Source: Nocardia asteroides
GTDB lineage: Bacteria; Actinomycetota; Actinomycetes; Mycobacteriales; Mycobacteriaceae
DNA: 64,000 nt
Reading direction: 5' to 3'
Assembly: GCF_900637185.1 (NCBI RefSeq)
Contig: NZ_LR134352.1
Coordinates: 1,674,001-1,738,000 of the forward strand
Below, piece by piece: positions 41,708 to 50,277 of this stretch (the first letter of the stretch is position 1; the number at the start of each line of letters is the position of its first letter). The notes under the pieces were generated by a model. It was not told the DNA's origin. It made no database searches and was given only the letters and a program-made list of their open reading frames with translations. Position numbers and translations under genes: made by a program.

Positions 41708-42495
41708 CCACCCTCACCAACGACTCGCTGCTGGCCGTCGCCGAACGCCTGGGTGTGCAGACCCTGCCCCTGGTCCTGGCGGTCGGGCCGCAGCAGGACA
41801 GCTTCGACGCGTGGCGAGCCGCTCGCGACGCCGCCGTCGCCGAACTCACCGCCGCAGGCATTTTCGACGCCTACGGTGACGTCGAACCCGAGCTGGCGGA
41901 CGCGCTGTACACCCTGGCCCAGCCCGATGCCGAACTGGTCGCCCGCAGCTTCGGCGAGGACGACCGCAGACGCATCTGCCTGGCCCGCCGCGGCGCGGGT
42001 CACGCCAGCGCGGTGCGCCTAGGCGCCGATTTCGAGATCGGCACCAGCACCATCGACGGCTCCGACCGTGAACTCACCCGGCTGCTGCTGGCCGCGCTGC
42101 CGCACTGCGCGCCCGCCGAGGTGGCCGGGGTGAGCGTCGCGGCCGACGACCTGGCCGCCCGGCTGGACGCGGCCGAGACAACCTCCCAGTACGTGGACGC
42201 GATGTATGCGCTCGGTATCGACGCGCACCAGGCGACCGTCCTCGGCGCGGCCTTCGGCTCCTGCCATGGCTACACCGAGATCGTCGCCGTAGTCCACCAT
42301 GACGGGCTGACCACCCGAGCCCCTGGCGCGGTCGCGGTGTACGACACCGCGCGCGGCCGGATCGTCGTCGCGCCGATGACGGCGCCCGACGGGCAGGTGT
42401 GGTCGACCATAACTCCGGGCACCGATCATCGCCTCACCCAGGCCGTCGGTGCGCTCCTCGAGGGGCTTCCCGGTGGGGGGTGGCGGCCCGATTGA
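41704..42495 (+). CDS. EspG-family T7SS chaperone (copy 3)
   Basis: This 263-aa protein diverges from the other two EspG copies. It retains the family arrangement with TNDSLLAVAERLGVQTLPLVL at the start, GYTEIVAVVHHDG in the middle and DHRLTQAVGALLEGLP at the end. Its start overlaps the PPE stop, which fits the known role of EspG in binding PPE proteins. It is 43 nt upstream of the WXG100 pair. Confidence 0.75.
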   Translation: MTTLTNDSLLAVAERLGVQTLPLVLAVGPQQDSFDAWRAARDAAVAELTAAGIFDAYGDVEPELADALYTLAQPDAELVARSFGEDDRRRICLARRGAGHASAVRLGADFEIGTSTIDGSDRELTRLLLAALPHCAPAEVAGVSVAADDLAARLDAAETTSQYVDAMYALGIDAHQATVLGAAFGSCHGYTEIVAVVHHDGLTTRAPGAVAVYDTARGRIVVAPMTAPDGQVWSTITPGTDHRLTQAVGALLEGLPGGGWRPD

Positions 42496-42537
42496 GCCAT
42501 CTCTCGTTTCAACCATCAAGTAGGAAAGGTTCGGCAC

Positions 42538-42867
42538 ATGCCCCCTCAGGGACCAGTAGGTGTAGAAGCCGGCGGCGTAGACGGCGTCGTCTCCAAGCTC
42601 GAAGGCACGATCAACAACCTGCGCACGTCGGTCGGCCAGATCGACGACGCGGCCCAGGCCGTGCTGCGTGGCTGGAAGGGTGACGCTTCCGACGAGTTCG
42701 TGAAGGTCGCCCAGGCCTGGCACGACGAGGCCGACGCGCTGAACAAGAAGTTCGACCGGCTCACCGAAGCCGTCAACACCGGTAAGTCCACCCTGGTGAA
42801 CATGGACGGCCAAGGCCTGTCCGGCGGTGGCGCCTCCAGCGGTGGCGGCAGCTACACCAACCTCTGA
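42538..42867 (+). CDS. WXG100-family protein, EsxB-like
   Basis: This 109-aa protein has the classical WXG hairpin. The first helix VVSKLEGTINNLRTSVGQ is followed by the turn GWKGDASDEF and a second helix VKVAQAWHDEADALNKKFD. A Gly/Ser tail ends in YTNL. A canonical YxxxD/E is not seen. It forms the pair with the next gene, 32 nt away, as esxB and esxA do. AGGAAAGG provides the ribosome-binding site. Export as a heterodimer is expected from the family. Confidence 0.88.
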   Translation: MPPQGPVGVEAGGVDGVVSKLEGTINNLRTSVGQIDDAAQAVLRGWKGDASDEFVKVAQAWHDEADALNKKFDRLTEAVNTGKSTLVNMDGQGLSGGGASSGGGSYTNL

Positions 42868-42899
42868 CCGCGCATCAGACACGAACAGGAACTGAGCTC

Positions 42900-43193
42900 A
42901 TGACCATTCTTTACGATCCCGCGGCGATGAACGAGCTGTTCAGCGACCTGCAGACCTACGGCGGGAAGATGAAGGGCGAGATCGACGAACTCGAGGGCGC
43001 CGCTTCGGATTTCCGCAACAACCTGCAGGGTGACAACGCGATCTCGAACTTCGACACCGCGCACAAGAACGTCACCACCGAGCTGACCGACACCCTCGAC
43101 AAGCTCGACAAGCTCGCCGCGCAGGTCGAGTCCGCGCTCAACCGCGCGCTCGAGGCCGACGGCAAAGTCGGCGACGGTTTCGCCGACTTCTGA
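42900..43193 (+). CDS. WXG100-family protein, EsxA-like
   Basis: This 97-aa helical hairpin protein has its turn as LQGDNAI in place of W-x-G. The helices are TYGGKMKGEIDELEGAAS and NVTTELTDTLDKLDKLAAQV, and the end is DGKVGDGFADF. Pairing with the EsxB-like gene immediately upstream and its length support EsxA-type partnership. A perfect hairpin terminator follows, closing the substrate unit. Confidence 0.82.
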   Translation: MTILYDPAAMNELFSDLQTYGGKMKGEIDELEGAASDFRNNLQGDNAISNFDTAHKNVTTELTDTLDKLDKLAAQVESALNRALEADGKVGDGFADF

Positions 43194-43240
43194 GTTGTCG
43201 GAGCGCCGGCGCGCTCGAGCGCGGTCCCCTTGGGGCCCAA

Positions 43241-43292
43241 CGAAAACGGGGCGAGACTCGTGCCTGCGGCACATGGTCTCGCCCCGTTTTCG
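43241..43292. terminator. Bidirectional terminator between esxA-like and eccE
   Basis: A perfect 17-bp inverted repeat (CGAAAACGGGGCGAGAC, 18-nt loop, GTCTCGCCCCGTTTTCG) lies between convergent genes. Its A4 and T4 ends give a T tract in either direction. Confidence 0.88.
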
Positions 43293-43399
43293 TCGGGCCG
43301 GGCCGCTACGCCCGCTGCGCGGGCGGGGCCTCCTCGAGGTCGGCCCGTGCGGGGTTGGTCGGCGCTGAGTTCGGGCTCAGGTCGTCGATCAGTCCGAAC

Positions 43400-45151
43400 T
43401 CATCTCGCCGCGAGTGATTCGCCGATGTAGTGCATCTCGTCAGGGGTCGTCACCATCGACACCGTGGCGCTGCCGGTACTCGTCCGCACCGTGATCCGGT
43501 TGGGCGCGTACGGGTCCTGGACGAGGGTGACGTCGGGGGCGAGCGCCTCCGAATCGCGTTCGGCGGTGCGAACCTCGACGATGGTGGCCCCACCCAGGTG
43601 GCTGGTCGGGGCGATGCCGTCGAAGACCAGCACGGTCGTCGTCGGATACGGCGCGGCGGGTACCGGCGGCGGCCCCGGCGGTGTCTGCGGTGTCGCGCCG
43701 GCCGCGCGCGGGGCGATCGAGAGCAGTTGCGGGGTGGCCAGGTTGGCCACCATCGACTGCCACGCCTGCGGGCGGGTGGTGTGCACGACGGCATGGGCGC
43801 CGAGCGCGGTGGCGCGCAGGACCACCTGCTGAGCCAGGTCCAGGTTCCCGATCACGTCCACGTGCCGGGTGCCCGCGCCGATCAGCGGGACCGCGATGCC
43901 CTGACCGCGCTCGTCGGCGCCGATGAGCTGACCACATCCGGTCGTCGGCACGGAGATGTCGGTGAGTGCGGTGAGGGTGCCGCGGTAGCCGTCGCGGCCG
44001 CCGAGGTCGTCGGCGGCGCCGATCGGCAAGGTGTCCAGCAGGATCCGGCGCTGACTGCCCGGCAGTTCGCGCAGTCCGGCGACCGGCACCTGCTCGTAGG
44101 GCGCCACCGAATCGAGCCGGACGACGGCATTGAGCACGACGGTGCCCGCCTTGTCGGACGCGCGGCCGATGCGCCGCGAGCCGGGATGCAGGCGCAGGGT
44201 CACCGTCGTCGACAGCGACGGCAGCGACCAGATCTCGGCCAGCCCGTTGGTACCGATCATCGGCGCGGTGAGCTGGTAGTGGGTCAGGTGCCTGCCGAAC
44301 TCGGACTCGAGGCCGTGCGCCGACTCGGTCAGGGTCAGCGGGTCGAAACCGTGGGTCAGTTCGCGCACCGCGCTGTTCATCTCGGTGGCGGTGAGCACCG
44401 CGGCGTCGATGCCGTGGGTGGCGAGCCGGTTGGCGACCCGGCGGGTGGCGATGATCATGGTGCGCAGCGCGCCGGTCGCGCCGCCGCCGCGTTTGTCCAC
44501 CGCCGCCGCGTTCGCCACCGGGTCCAGGCGCAGCACCAGCCAGCAGGTGCGGTGCGCGATGGCGGGCAGCGGGCCCAGGATCCGGTCGTAGAGGTGCGCG
44601 GCGGCGCCGGTGCCCGCGGTGCGCGCGCCGGTCGCGATGACGTCGATGCTCACCAGTTCCACGTCGAACTGATCGAGGCAGCGCGCGACCTCGGTGAGCG
44701 GCAACAGCTGATCCGCGCTCAGGGTGCCGCGGCGCAGCAGGGTGAGCGTGTCCGGCGGCGGATCGATGCGGAGCATGGTAAGCAGCAGGTCGCCGTCCCA
44801 GCGCACGCCGCAGCCGCCGCCCTCGGGCAGCGGCACGTCGAACGCGGGCGCCCGGTCGAGGGTTTCGGTCCGGCCGCGGACCCGGCGCCCCAGCCATTCG
44901 CCGAACCGCACCGCGAGGGTGCGCCGCCGGATCGGGACGAGCCCGATCAGCAGGACCGCGACAGCGCCGCCGATCGCCCCATATCCCGAATCCGTGGTCG
45001 CCAGGACCACCCAGGCCACGATCGCCGCGAGCACCGCGACCGGCACACACGCACGCAACGGATACATTCGGAACAACCAGAATTCCGGGTCACGCAGCGT
45101 GTCGTAGGCATTGTCGCCGCCGGTTTGCCCGGCGTTCATACTGTCGTTCAA
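43400..45151 (-). CDS. eccE: T7SS membrane component EccE
   Basis: The protein has 583 aa. Two membrane helices lie near residues 34-52 and 57-75 (VAVLAAIVAWVVLATT and AIGGAVAVLLIGLVPI), and the large remaining part is expected in the periplasm or near it, as in EccE. Landmarks are RRRTLAVRFGEWLGRR after the helices and GYRGTLTALTDISVPTTG in the C-terminal half. EccE sits at the rim of the ESX complex and is missing from ESX-4 of M. tuberculosis, so its presence fits an ESX-1/2/3/5-like system. The TTG at 45151 has AGGGA 8 nt upstream; an ATG at 45139 has none. It diverges from eccB. Confidence 0.9.
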   Translation of the reverse strand: MNDSMNAGQTGGDNAYDTLRDPEFWLFRMYPLRACVPVAVLAAIVAWVVLATTDSGYGAIGGAVAVLLIGLVPIRRRTLAVRFGEWLGRRVRGRTETLDRAPAFDVPLPEGGGCGVRWDGDLLLTMLRIDPPPDTLTLLRRGTLSADQLLPLTEVARCLDQFDVELVSIDVIATGARTAGTGAAAHLYDRILGPLPAIAHRTCWLVLRLDPVANAAAVDKRGGGATGALRTMIIATRRVANRLATHGIDAAVLTATEMNSAVRELTHGFDPLTLTESAHGLESEFGRHLTHYQLTAPMIGTNGLAEIWSLPSLSTTVTLRLHPGSRRIGRASDKAGTVVLNAVVRLDSVAPYEQVPVAGLRELPGSQRRILLDTLPIGAADDLGGRDGYRGTLTALTDISVPTTGCGQLIGADERGQGIAVPLIGAGTRHVDVIGNLDLAQQVVLRATALGAHAVVHTTRPQAWQSMVANLATPQLLSIAPRAAGATPQTPPGPPPVPAAPYPTTTVLVFDGIAPTSHLGGATIVEVRTAERDSEALAPDVTLVQDPYAPNRITVRTSTGSATVSMVTTPDEMHYIGESLAAR

Positions 45152-45256
45152 AATCGTTGTCCCTGCTTGGCATCCGTCGAATCATGGTGAAGGACAATTC
45201 CGGATTTACGGTACCGTGTCCGACGAGATGGTGATCAACGCAGCAATGGAGTCCCT

Positions 45257-46762
45257 GTGCCGGCACAGCTGACAACCAAGGCCCAGGTCAACGGTTATCG
45301 TTTCCTGCTGCGCAGGCTCGACCACGCGCTGGTCCGCCGGGACGTGCGCATGCTGCACGATCCCATGCGGTCGCAGAGCAGGTCGATGATGGTCGGCGCG
45401 GTGCTCGGGCTGATCATCGTGGCGGGCGCGGCCATCCTCGGCTTTCTCAAACCGCAGGGCGCGATCGGCGACGCGCTGATCGTGAGCGGTAAGCAGAGCG
45501 GCGCCATGTATGTGGTCGTCGAGGCGAAAGAGGGAGAGAAAACTCTCCACCCGGTCCTCAATCTGGCTTCGGCCCGGCTGATCGCGGGCGAGGCGCAGAC
45601 CCCGAAATCGGTGAAGGACGACAAACTCGGTTCGATGCCACGCGGCCCGCTGCTCGGCATTCCCGGCGCGCCCGCCGCCATGCCCGGCTCCAAGCAGGGC
45701 GCGAGCTCGAACTGGACCCTGTGCGAGACCACCCAGCTCTCCGCATCCGGCAGCGCGTCCGGTGCCACCGGCGGCATCACCACCGCCATCGTCGGGCAGC
45801 TGGAGACCGGCGACCGCATCGGCGCCACCGGCGCCGACGACGCGCTGCTGGTGCGCCGCGACGACAAGACCTACCTGGTGTACCAGGGCACCAGGGCCGA
45901 GATCGACCCGAACAATTCCGTGGTCGCGCGCACCCTCGACTTCACCGGCAAGCAGGTCCGCCCGATCGGCAGCGCGCTGCTCGGCGCGACGACGCAGGCG
46001 CCGCCGCTGGCCGTGCCCGCCATCGACCGCGCGGGCGAGCCGGGGCCGGGCAAGCTGTCGAATGTGCCGATCGGCGGCATCATCTCGGTGACCGGGGTGC
46101 AGGCCGCGGGCCAGGAGACGATGTACGTGGTGCTGGCCGACGGCGTGCAGCGCGTGTCCGAGTTCACCGCCGACCTGCTGCGCAACGCCGATTCACGGGG
46201 CATGCGCGAGATCGCCCAGCTGGCCCCGGACGTCCTGGACCGGATGCCGGTGCTGCACACACTGCCGATCGACGACTTCCCCGAACGCAAGCCGCGCATC
46301 CTGTCGGCCGAGGACGCCCCGGTGGCCTGCCTGAACTGGACCAAGAACCCGGGTGTGGCCGCGCAGGGCAGCGCGGTGGACGGTCCGGCAGAGCGGGCCG
46401 CGGTGACGCTGCTCGCCGGCACGAAGCTGCCGCTGGCCGAGTCGGCCAAGCCGGTGGCGCTGGCCACCGCCGACGGCTCCGGCGACCGGATGGACACGGT
46501 CTACCTGCCGCCGAGCACCGGCGAGTTCGTGCAGGTCACCGGTGCCGAACCAGGCAGCCTGCGGCGCGAATCCCTGTTCTACGTGGCCGACAACGGGATT
46601 CGCTACGGCATCCCGGACGCCGCGACGGCCGCGGTCCTCGGGCTCGGTGACAAGCCGCGGCTGGCGCCGTGGTCGATCGTCGGCCAGCTGGTGCCCGGTC
46701 CGACCCTGTCCACCAAAGACGCTCTGACCAGCTACGATTCGCTGCCCTCCGCGACCAGGTAG
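45257..46762 (+). CDS. eccB: T7SS membrane component EccB
   Basis: This 501-aa protein starts with the EccB pattern TTKAQVNGYRFLLRRLDHALVRRDVRML. One membrane helix follows (MVGAVLGLIIVAGAAILGFL, about residues 47-66), then a large periplasmic part with repeated strands. Typical EccB phrases include YVVVEAKEGEKTLHPVLNLASARLI. The GTG at 45257 follows GGAG. It faces eccE across a 105-nt divergent promoter region and ends at a shared terminator with eccA. Confidence 0.95.
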   Translation: MPAQLTTKAQVNGYRFLLRRLDHALVRRDVRMLHDPMRSQSRSMMVGAVLGLIIVAGAAILGFLKPQGAIGDALIVSGKQSGAMYVVVEAKEGEKTLHPVLNLASARLIAGEAQTPKSVKDDKLGSMPRGPLLGIPGAPAAMPGSKQGASSNWTLCETTQLSASGSASGATGGITTAIVGQLETGDRIGATGADDALLVRRDDKTYLVYQGTRAEIDPNNSVVARTLDFTGKQVRPIGSALLGATTQAPPLAVPAIDRAGEPGPGKLSNVPIGGIISVTGVQAAGQETMYVVLADGVQRVSEFTADLLRNADSRGMREIAQLAPDVLDRMPVLHTLPIDDFPERKPRILSAEDAPVACLNWTKNPGVAAQGSAVDGPAERAAVTLLAGTKLPLAESAKPVALATADGSGDRMDTVYLPPSTGEFVQVTGAEPGSLRRESLFYVADNGIRYGIPDAATAAVLGLGDKPRLAPWSIVGQLVPGPTLSTKDALTSYDSLPSATR

Positions 46763-46773
46763 ACCGAACGACC

Positions 46774-46806
46774 AGCGGGCCCGGCGTGACACACGCCGGG
46801 CCCGCT
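46774..46806. terminator. Bidirectional terminator between eccB and eccA
   Basis: A perfect 14-bp inverted repeat (AGCGGGCCCGGCGT, 5-nt loop, ACGCCGGGCCCGCT) separates the convergent eccB and eccA genes, followed by GTTGTT on the + strand. Confidence 0.85.
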
Positions 46807-46817
46807 GTTGTTCGTGC

Positions 46818-48659
46818 TCAGGCGAGGTTCGGTACCTGGCCCACGTTGAGGGTGGCGACGATCCCGGCGAGCGCGGTGCGCATGTCCGGCTCCTCGATCC
46901 GCATCAGGATGTCGTCGTCGGCCTCGGCGAGGTCGAGACCCTCGGTATTGGCCAGGCGGAACTCGCGTTCCTCCTCGGCCGCCTCGATGACATTGCGGAT
47001 GAAGCGGCCGTTGCCCGCCAGGTCGACGCCGCGGCGCGGCTGTCCGCTCTGATCGGTGCTCTCCAGGTCGTAGAGGTACTGGCAGGTCTCGATCAGCGTG
47101 GTCAGGGCTTCGGGCGACAGCTGGGAATCGCGTCCGCCCGCGACGATCTCGCCGATCCGGCCCAGTTCCTCGGCGGTGTAGGAGGGAAACTGCAGCCGCT
47201 TGGAGAAGCGCGAGGCCAGACCGTCGTTGGCGGTGAGCAGCCGGTCGATCTCGCCGTCGTAGCCCGCGATGATCACCACGAGCCGGTCGCGGTCGTTCTC
47301 CATCCGCGCCAGCAGCGTGTCCACCGCCTCGCGGCCGAACGCGTCACCACCGGACAGGCCGGTCTGGATCAGCGTGTACGCCTCGTCGATGAACAGCACG
47401 CCGTCCATGGCGCTATCGATCAGCTTCTCGGTCTTGATGGCGGTGCCGCCGAGGTTCTGGCTCACGAAGTCGACACGCTTGGCCTCGACCACCTTGTCGG
47501 TCTTGAGCAGCCCGACACCGCAGTAGATCTTGGCGACCACCCGCGCGATGGTGGTCTTACCGGTACCGGGCGGGCCGGTGAAGGCCAGGTGCTGGCCACG
47601 GGACTGACTCGACAGCCCCTTGCCCGCGCGGATCTTGGCCAGCTGCGCCGAGGACTGCAACTTGGCGACCTGGTTCTTCACCGACGCCAGGCCGACCTGC
47701 TTGTCCAACTGCGCGCGCGCCTCGGCCAGCACGGTTTTCGCGCGGTCCTCGGCGGCGGCCTCGTTCATCGCCGCCAGCGAGGGCGCCGAGTTGGGATCCC
47801 ACTTGTCGGTGCGGGCGTCGATCACCTCGCGGCTGGTGACCACGATCCGGAAGGTGCGGTCGCGCATGGCATTGGTGTTGGCGGTGAAATCGGGCAGCTG
47901 GGAGTAGACCTGCTCGAAGAGTTTCTGGGCCTCGGCCTCGTTGCCCGATTCCCGCAGGCACAGGCCGCGGTTGTACATGGCGGTGAACTTGGCCGACGGA
48001 ATCGGGCCGGCCTCGGCCTGTTCCATCCGCCGCACCGCCTCGCCGAACAGGCCGAGCTGCGCGCAGGCCGTCCCGACCATCACGTTCGCGCCGGTGGCCA
48101 GATACGGGTCCTTCCAGTCCGCCGAGCCGGCCAGCACGGTCATCACGTCGGGCCAGCGCTGGGTGTTGTAGTGCATGATGCCGCGGATGTAGGCGCTGAT
48201 CCGGTCGTCGATCTGCTTGTCCGGGTCGTCGGGGCGGGTGGCGCGCAGTCGCGCCAGCTCGTCGAGCACCTGCTCGGCCTGGTCGTAGTCCTTGTCGGCG
48301 ATCAGCTGCGCTGCCCAGGCGAGCCAGATCTCGGTGAGCCCGGCCAGCGGGTAGTCGATGTAGAGCCCGGGCAGGAAGCGGCCGGCCATCGCCCGGGGCG
48401 CGAGGCCGAGCCTGCGCTGCTCGCGACCGAGCGAATCCAGGCTGGTGCGATGCAGATTGAACAGGACCTCTTTGGTCAGCTCGCCCGCGGCGGCGCGGCC
48501 GAGCCACGCGTCGCACATGGACGAATCCCATTCCGTCGCGCGCTGGAAGGCCAGCTTCGCGTACTCTTCGTCGCGCGCGGACTCCTGACCGTCGATGGAC
48601 AGACCGAGCGAGAGGACCCCCGCGTCGAAGGCGCGCTGAGCCTGGCGAATGTCTGGCAT
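46818..48659 (-). CDS. eccA: T7SS AAA+ ATPase EccA
   Basis: The 613-aa cytosolic ATPase has a TPR-like helical N-terminal region (about 1-280) and a CbxX-type AAA+ domain. Walker A is GPPGTGKT at about residues 362-369 (Lys368). Walker B is in GVLFIDEAYTLI, with sensor residues later on (NDGLASRFSKRLQFPSY). EccA assists export of PE, PPE and Esp substrates and may free EspG. Start ATG 48659 (MPDIRQAQRAFDAGV) fits the family; the frame runs further upstream without a good site. It is divergent from eccD. Confidence 0.94.
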   Translation of the reverse strand: MPDIRQAQRAFDAGVLSLGLSIDGQESARDEEYAKLAFQRATEWDSSMCDAWLGRAAAGELTKEVLFNLHRTSLDSLGREQRRLGLAPRAMAGRFLPGLYIDYPLAGLTEIWLAWAAQLIADKDYDQAEQVLDELARLRATRPDDPDKQIDDRISAYIRGIMHYNTQRWPDVMTVLAGSADWKDPYLATGANVMVGTACAQLGLFGEAVRRMEQAEAGPIPSAKFTAMYNRGLCLRESGNEAEAQKLFEQVYSQLPDFTANTNAMRDRTFRIVVTSREVIDARTDKWDPNSAPSLAAMNEAAAEDRAKTVLAEARAQLDKQVGLASVKNQVAKLQSSAQLAKIRAGKGLSSQSRGQHLAFTGPPGTGKTTIARVVAKIYCGVGLLKTDKVVEAKRVDFVSQNLGGTAIKTEKLIDSAMDGVLFIDEAYTLIQTGLSGGDAFGREAVDTLLARMENDRDRLVVIIAGYDGEIDRLLTANDGLASRFSKRLQFPSYTAEELGRIGEIVAGGRDSQLSPEALTTLIETCQYLYDLESTDQSGQPRRGVDLAGNGRFIRNVIEAAEEEREFRLANTEGLDLAEADDDILMRIEEPDMRTALAGIVATLNVGQVPNLA

Positions 48660-48748
48660 GTGGTGTCGGACCCCGAAATCTTCGTCTGGTGGACAGCTGC
48701 TGTTCAATCCGGCGGCGGGACTTCGATCGCGCCGGTTTGCCCTGTCCG

Positions 48749-48763
48749 TTAGATTAGGTAACG
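48749..48763. promoter_or_regulatory. TTAGATTAGGTAACG element between eccA and eccD
   Basis: This 15-nt element in the divergent eccA/eccD region differs by one base over 14 nt from the one at 38655-38668. Its TTAGNTTAGG part resembles half of an IdeR iron box, but the full palindrome is absent. Confidence 0.35.
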
Positions 48764-48816
48764 CTGCCGTGTGGTCGCAACGGAAGTAGTCAGCTACGAC
48801 TGAGAGTTCATCACTG

Positions 48817-50277
48817 GTGTCGACGTTGTTAGGCAATGAGCCCGAACTATGCCGAGTTTCAGTGATCGGGGGTGATACGCAGCTCGACATCGGTCTGCCC
48901 GCCACGGTACCGATCGCCGGATTCATCGGCGATCTGGTGGCCCTGATCCGTTCGCGGGATCCGCGCCTGCCGGACGGCGACGAGGACTCCGCCCCGGTGC
49001 GAGCTCAGCATTGGACCCTGGCCCGGCTCGGGCAGGACCCGCTCGCGCCCAGCCGCACCCTCACCGAGGCCGAGGTCTACGACGGCGAGCTGCTGGTGCT
49101 GAGCCCGGTGACGCGCAAGGAATCGCCCGCGCTCTTCGACGACGTCATCGACGCCGTATCCCGGCTCACCGCAGGCGAGTTCCGCGGGTGGTCCGGTGCG
49201 GCGGCGCGCTGGGCGGGCCTGGTGATCGCGACGATCGCGATCCTCGCCGCGCTCGGTCTGCTCGCGGTCTCGCGGGCCGACAGCGATCCGCTGTTCCCCG
49301 CGTTCGCACTGCTCGGCACCGGAATCGCCGCGTCGGCGGCGGCCGGTATCGCGGCCCGCAAGTTCGCCGATCCGCTGACCGCCAACTGGCTTTCGCTGGA
49401 CGCGCTGCTGCTGTTGTTCGGCGGCGGCGCGCTGCTCGTGCCGGGACAACTCGGCGCCGGGCAGGTATTGCTGGGCAGCGTCGTGCTGCTGGTCGCCGCG
49501 GTGGCCGGGTACCGGATCACCGGTCTCGGAGCGGGTCTGTTCGCCGCCGCGATCACCCTGAGTGTGTTCGGTGCGGTGGCGGGCACGGTCTATCTGCTGT
49601 GGCATCCCGGACTGGCCAAGCTGTTCGCCGGTGTGCTCGTGGCGGCGGTGATCCTGCTGTCGTCGGTAGCCCGGCTGGCGGCCGTGACGGCCCGGCTGCC
49701 GATTCCGCCGGTGCCCACCGCGGGCGGGGCGATCGACCCCGCCGATCACGAACAGCGCCCGACCATCGAGGGCATCGGTGCGGTCGGCGCGATCGCGCTG
49801 CCCTCGGCGGCCGGCCTCGGTGAGCGCGCCCGCGTCGCCAACCAGATCCAGACCGGTCTCATCGTGGCGTGCGCCGTGGCCGCGCTGATCGGCGCCGTCG
49901 GCGCGGCGGATCCGTTCGGCCCGTTCCACTCCGGCGGCGTCGCCCTCGCCGCGGTCGCCGCGATCGTGCTGTGCCTGCGTGGCCGCTCCTACGCCGACCT
50001 GGTGCAGGCGGCCACCTTGATCACCACCGGCGCGCTCGTCATGATCGCCCTGCTGGCCGGTCTCGGCCTCGGCCACGACTCACTCGAATTCGCCGCGGTG
50101 GCACTGTTGTTGGTGACGGCGGGCAGTGTGGTCGGCTTCGGCGTGATCGGCCCGCACGTCGAGGTGACCCCGGTGACCAGGCGCATGATCGAGATCTTCG
50201 AGTACCTGCTGATCATCACCATGATCCCGCTCGCGCTGTGGGTCATGGACGTGTACTCGACCGCTCGCAACATATGA
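48817..50277 (+). CDS. eccD: T7SS membrane channel component EccD
   Basis: The 486-aa protein has an N-terminal ubiquitin-like domain (about residues 10-100, with LCRVSVIGGDTQLDIGLP and DGELLVLSP). About eleven membrane helices from residue 125 onward include LVIATIAILAALGLLAV. EccD forms the membrane barrel at the core of ESX. The GTG at 48817 lacks a strong site, but the protein start fits the family. Its stop overlaps the mycP start by 4 nt (ATGA), and eccC follows, so the three are one operon. Confidence 0.95.
   Translation: MSTLLGNEPELCRVSVIGGDTQLDIGLPATVPIAGFIGDLVALIRSRDPRLPDGDEDSAPVRAQHWTLARLGQDPLAPSRTLTEAEVYDGELLVLSPVTRKESPALFDDVIDAVSRLTAGEFRGWSGAAARWAGLVIATIAILAALGLLAVSRADSDPLFPAFALLGTGIAASAAAGIAARKFADPLTANWLSLDALLLLFGGGALLVPGQLGAGQVLLGSVVLLVAAVAGYRITGLGAGLFAAAITLSVFGAVAGTVYLLWHPGLAKLFAGVLVAAVILLSSVARLAAVTARLPIPPVPTAGGAIDPADHEQRPTIEGIGAVGAIALPSAAGLGERARVANQIQTGLIVACAVAALIGAVGAADPFGPFHSGGVALAAVAAIVLCLRGRSYADLVQAATLITTGALVMIALLAGLGLGHDSLEFAAVALLLVTAGSVVGFGVIGPHVEVTPVTRRMIEIFEYLLIITMIPLALWVMDVYSTARNI

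Noticed and set aside
43400..45190. Long + strand frames opposite eccE.
   Set aside because: EccE on the minus strand has membrane helices and family phrases; the opposite frame is Arg/Gly/Gln-rich without motifs.
48749..48763. A full IdeR iron box.
   Set aside because: Only half of the palindrome is present. It is listed as an unassigned element instead.
48660..48926. An N-terminal extension of EccA by 89 codons.
   Set aside because: The extension has no conserved features, and EccA proteins start near the MPDIRQ-like segment. It would also run across the eccD start and the shared promoter region.
49869..50273. An upstream extension of the MycP frame inside eccD.
   Set aside because: The real start at 50274 gives a signal peptide and the usual MycP length; the upstream part is a shadow of eccD.
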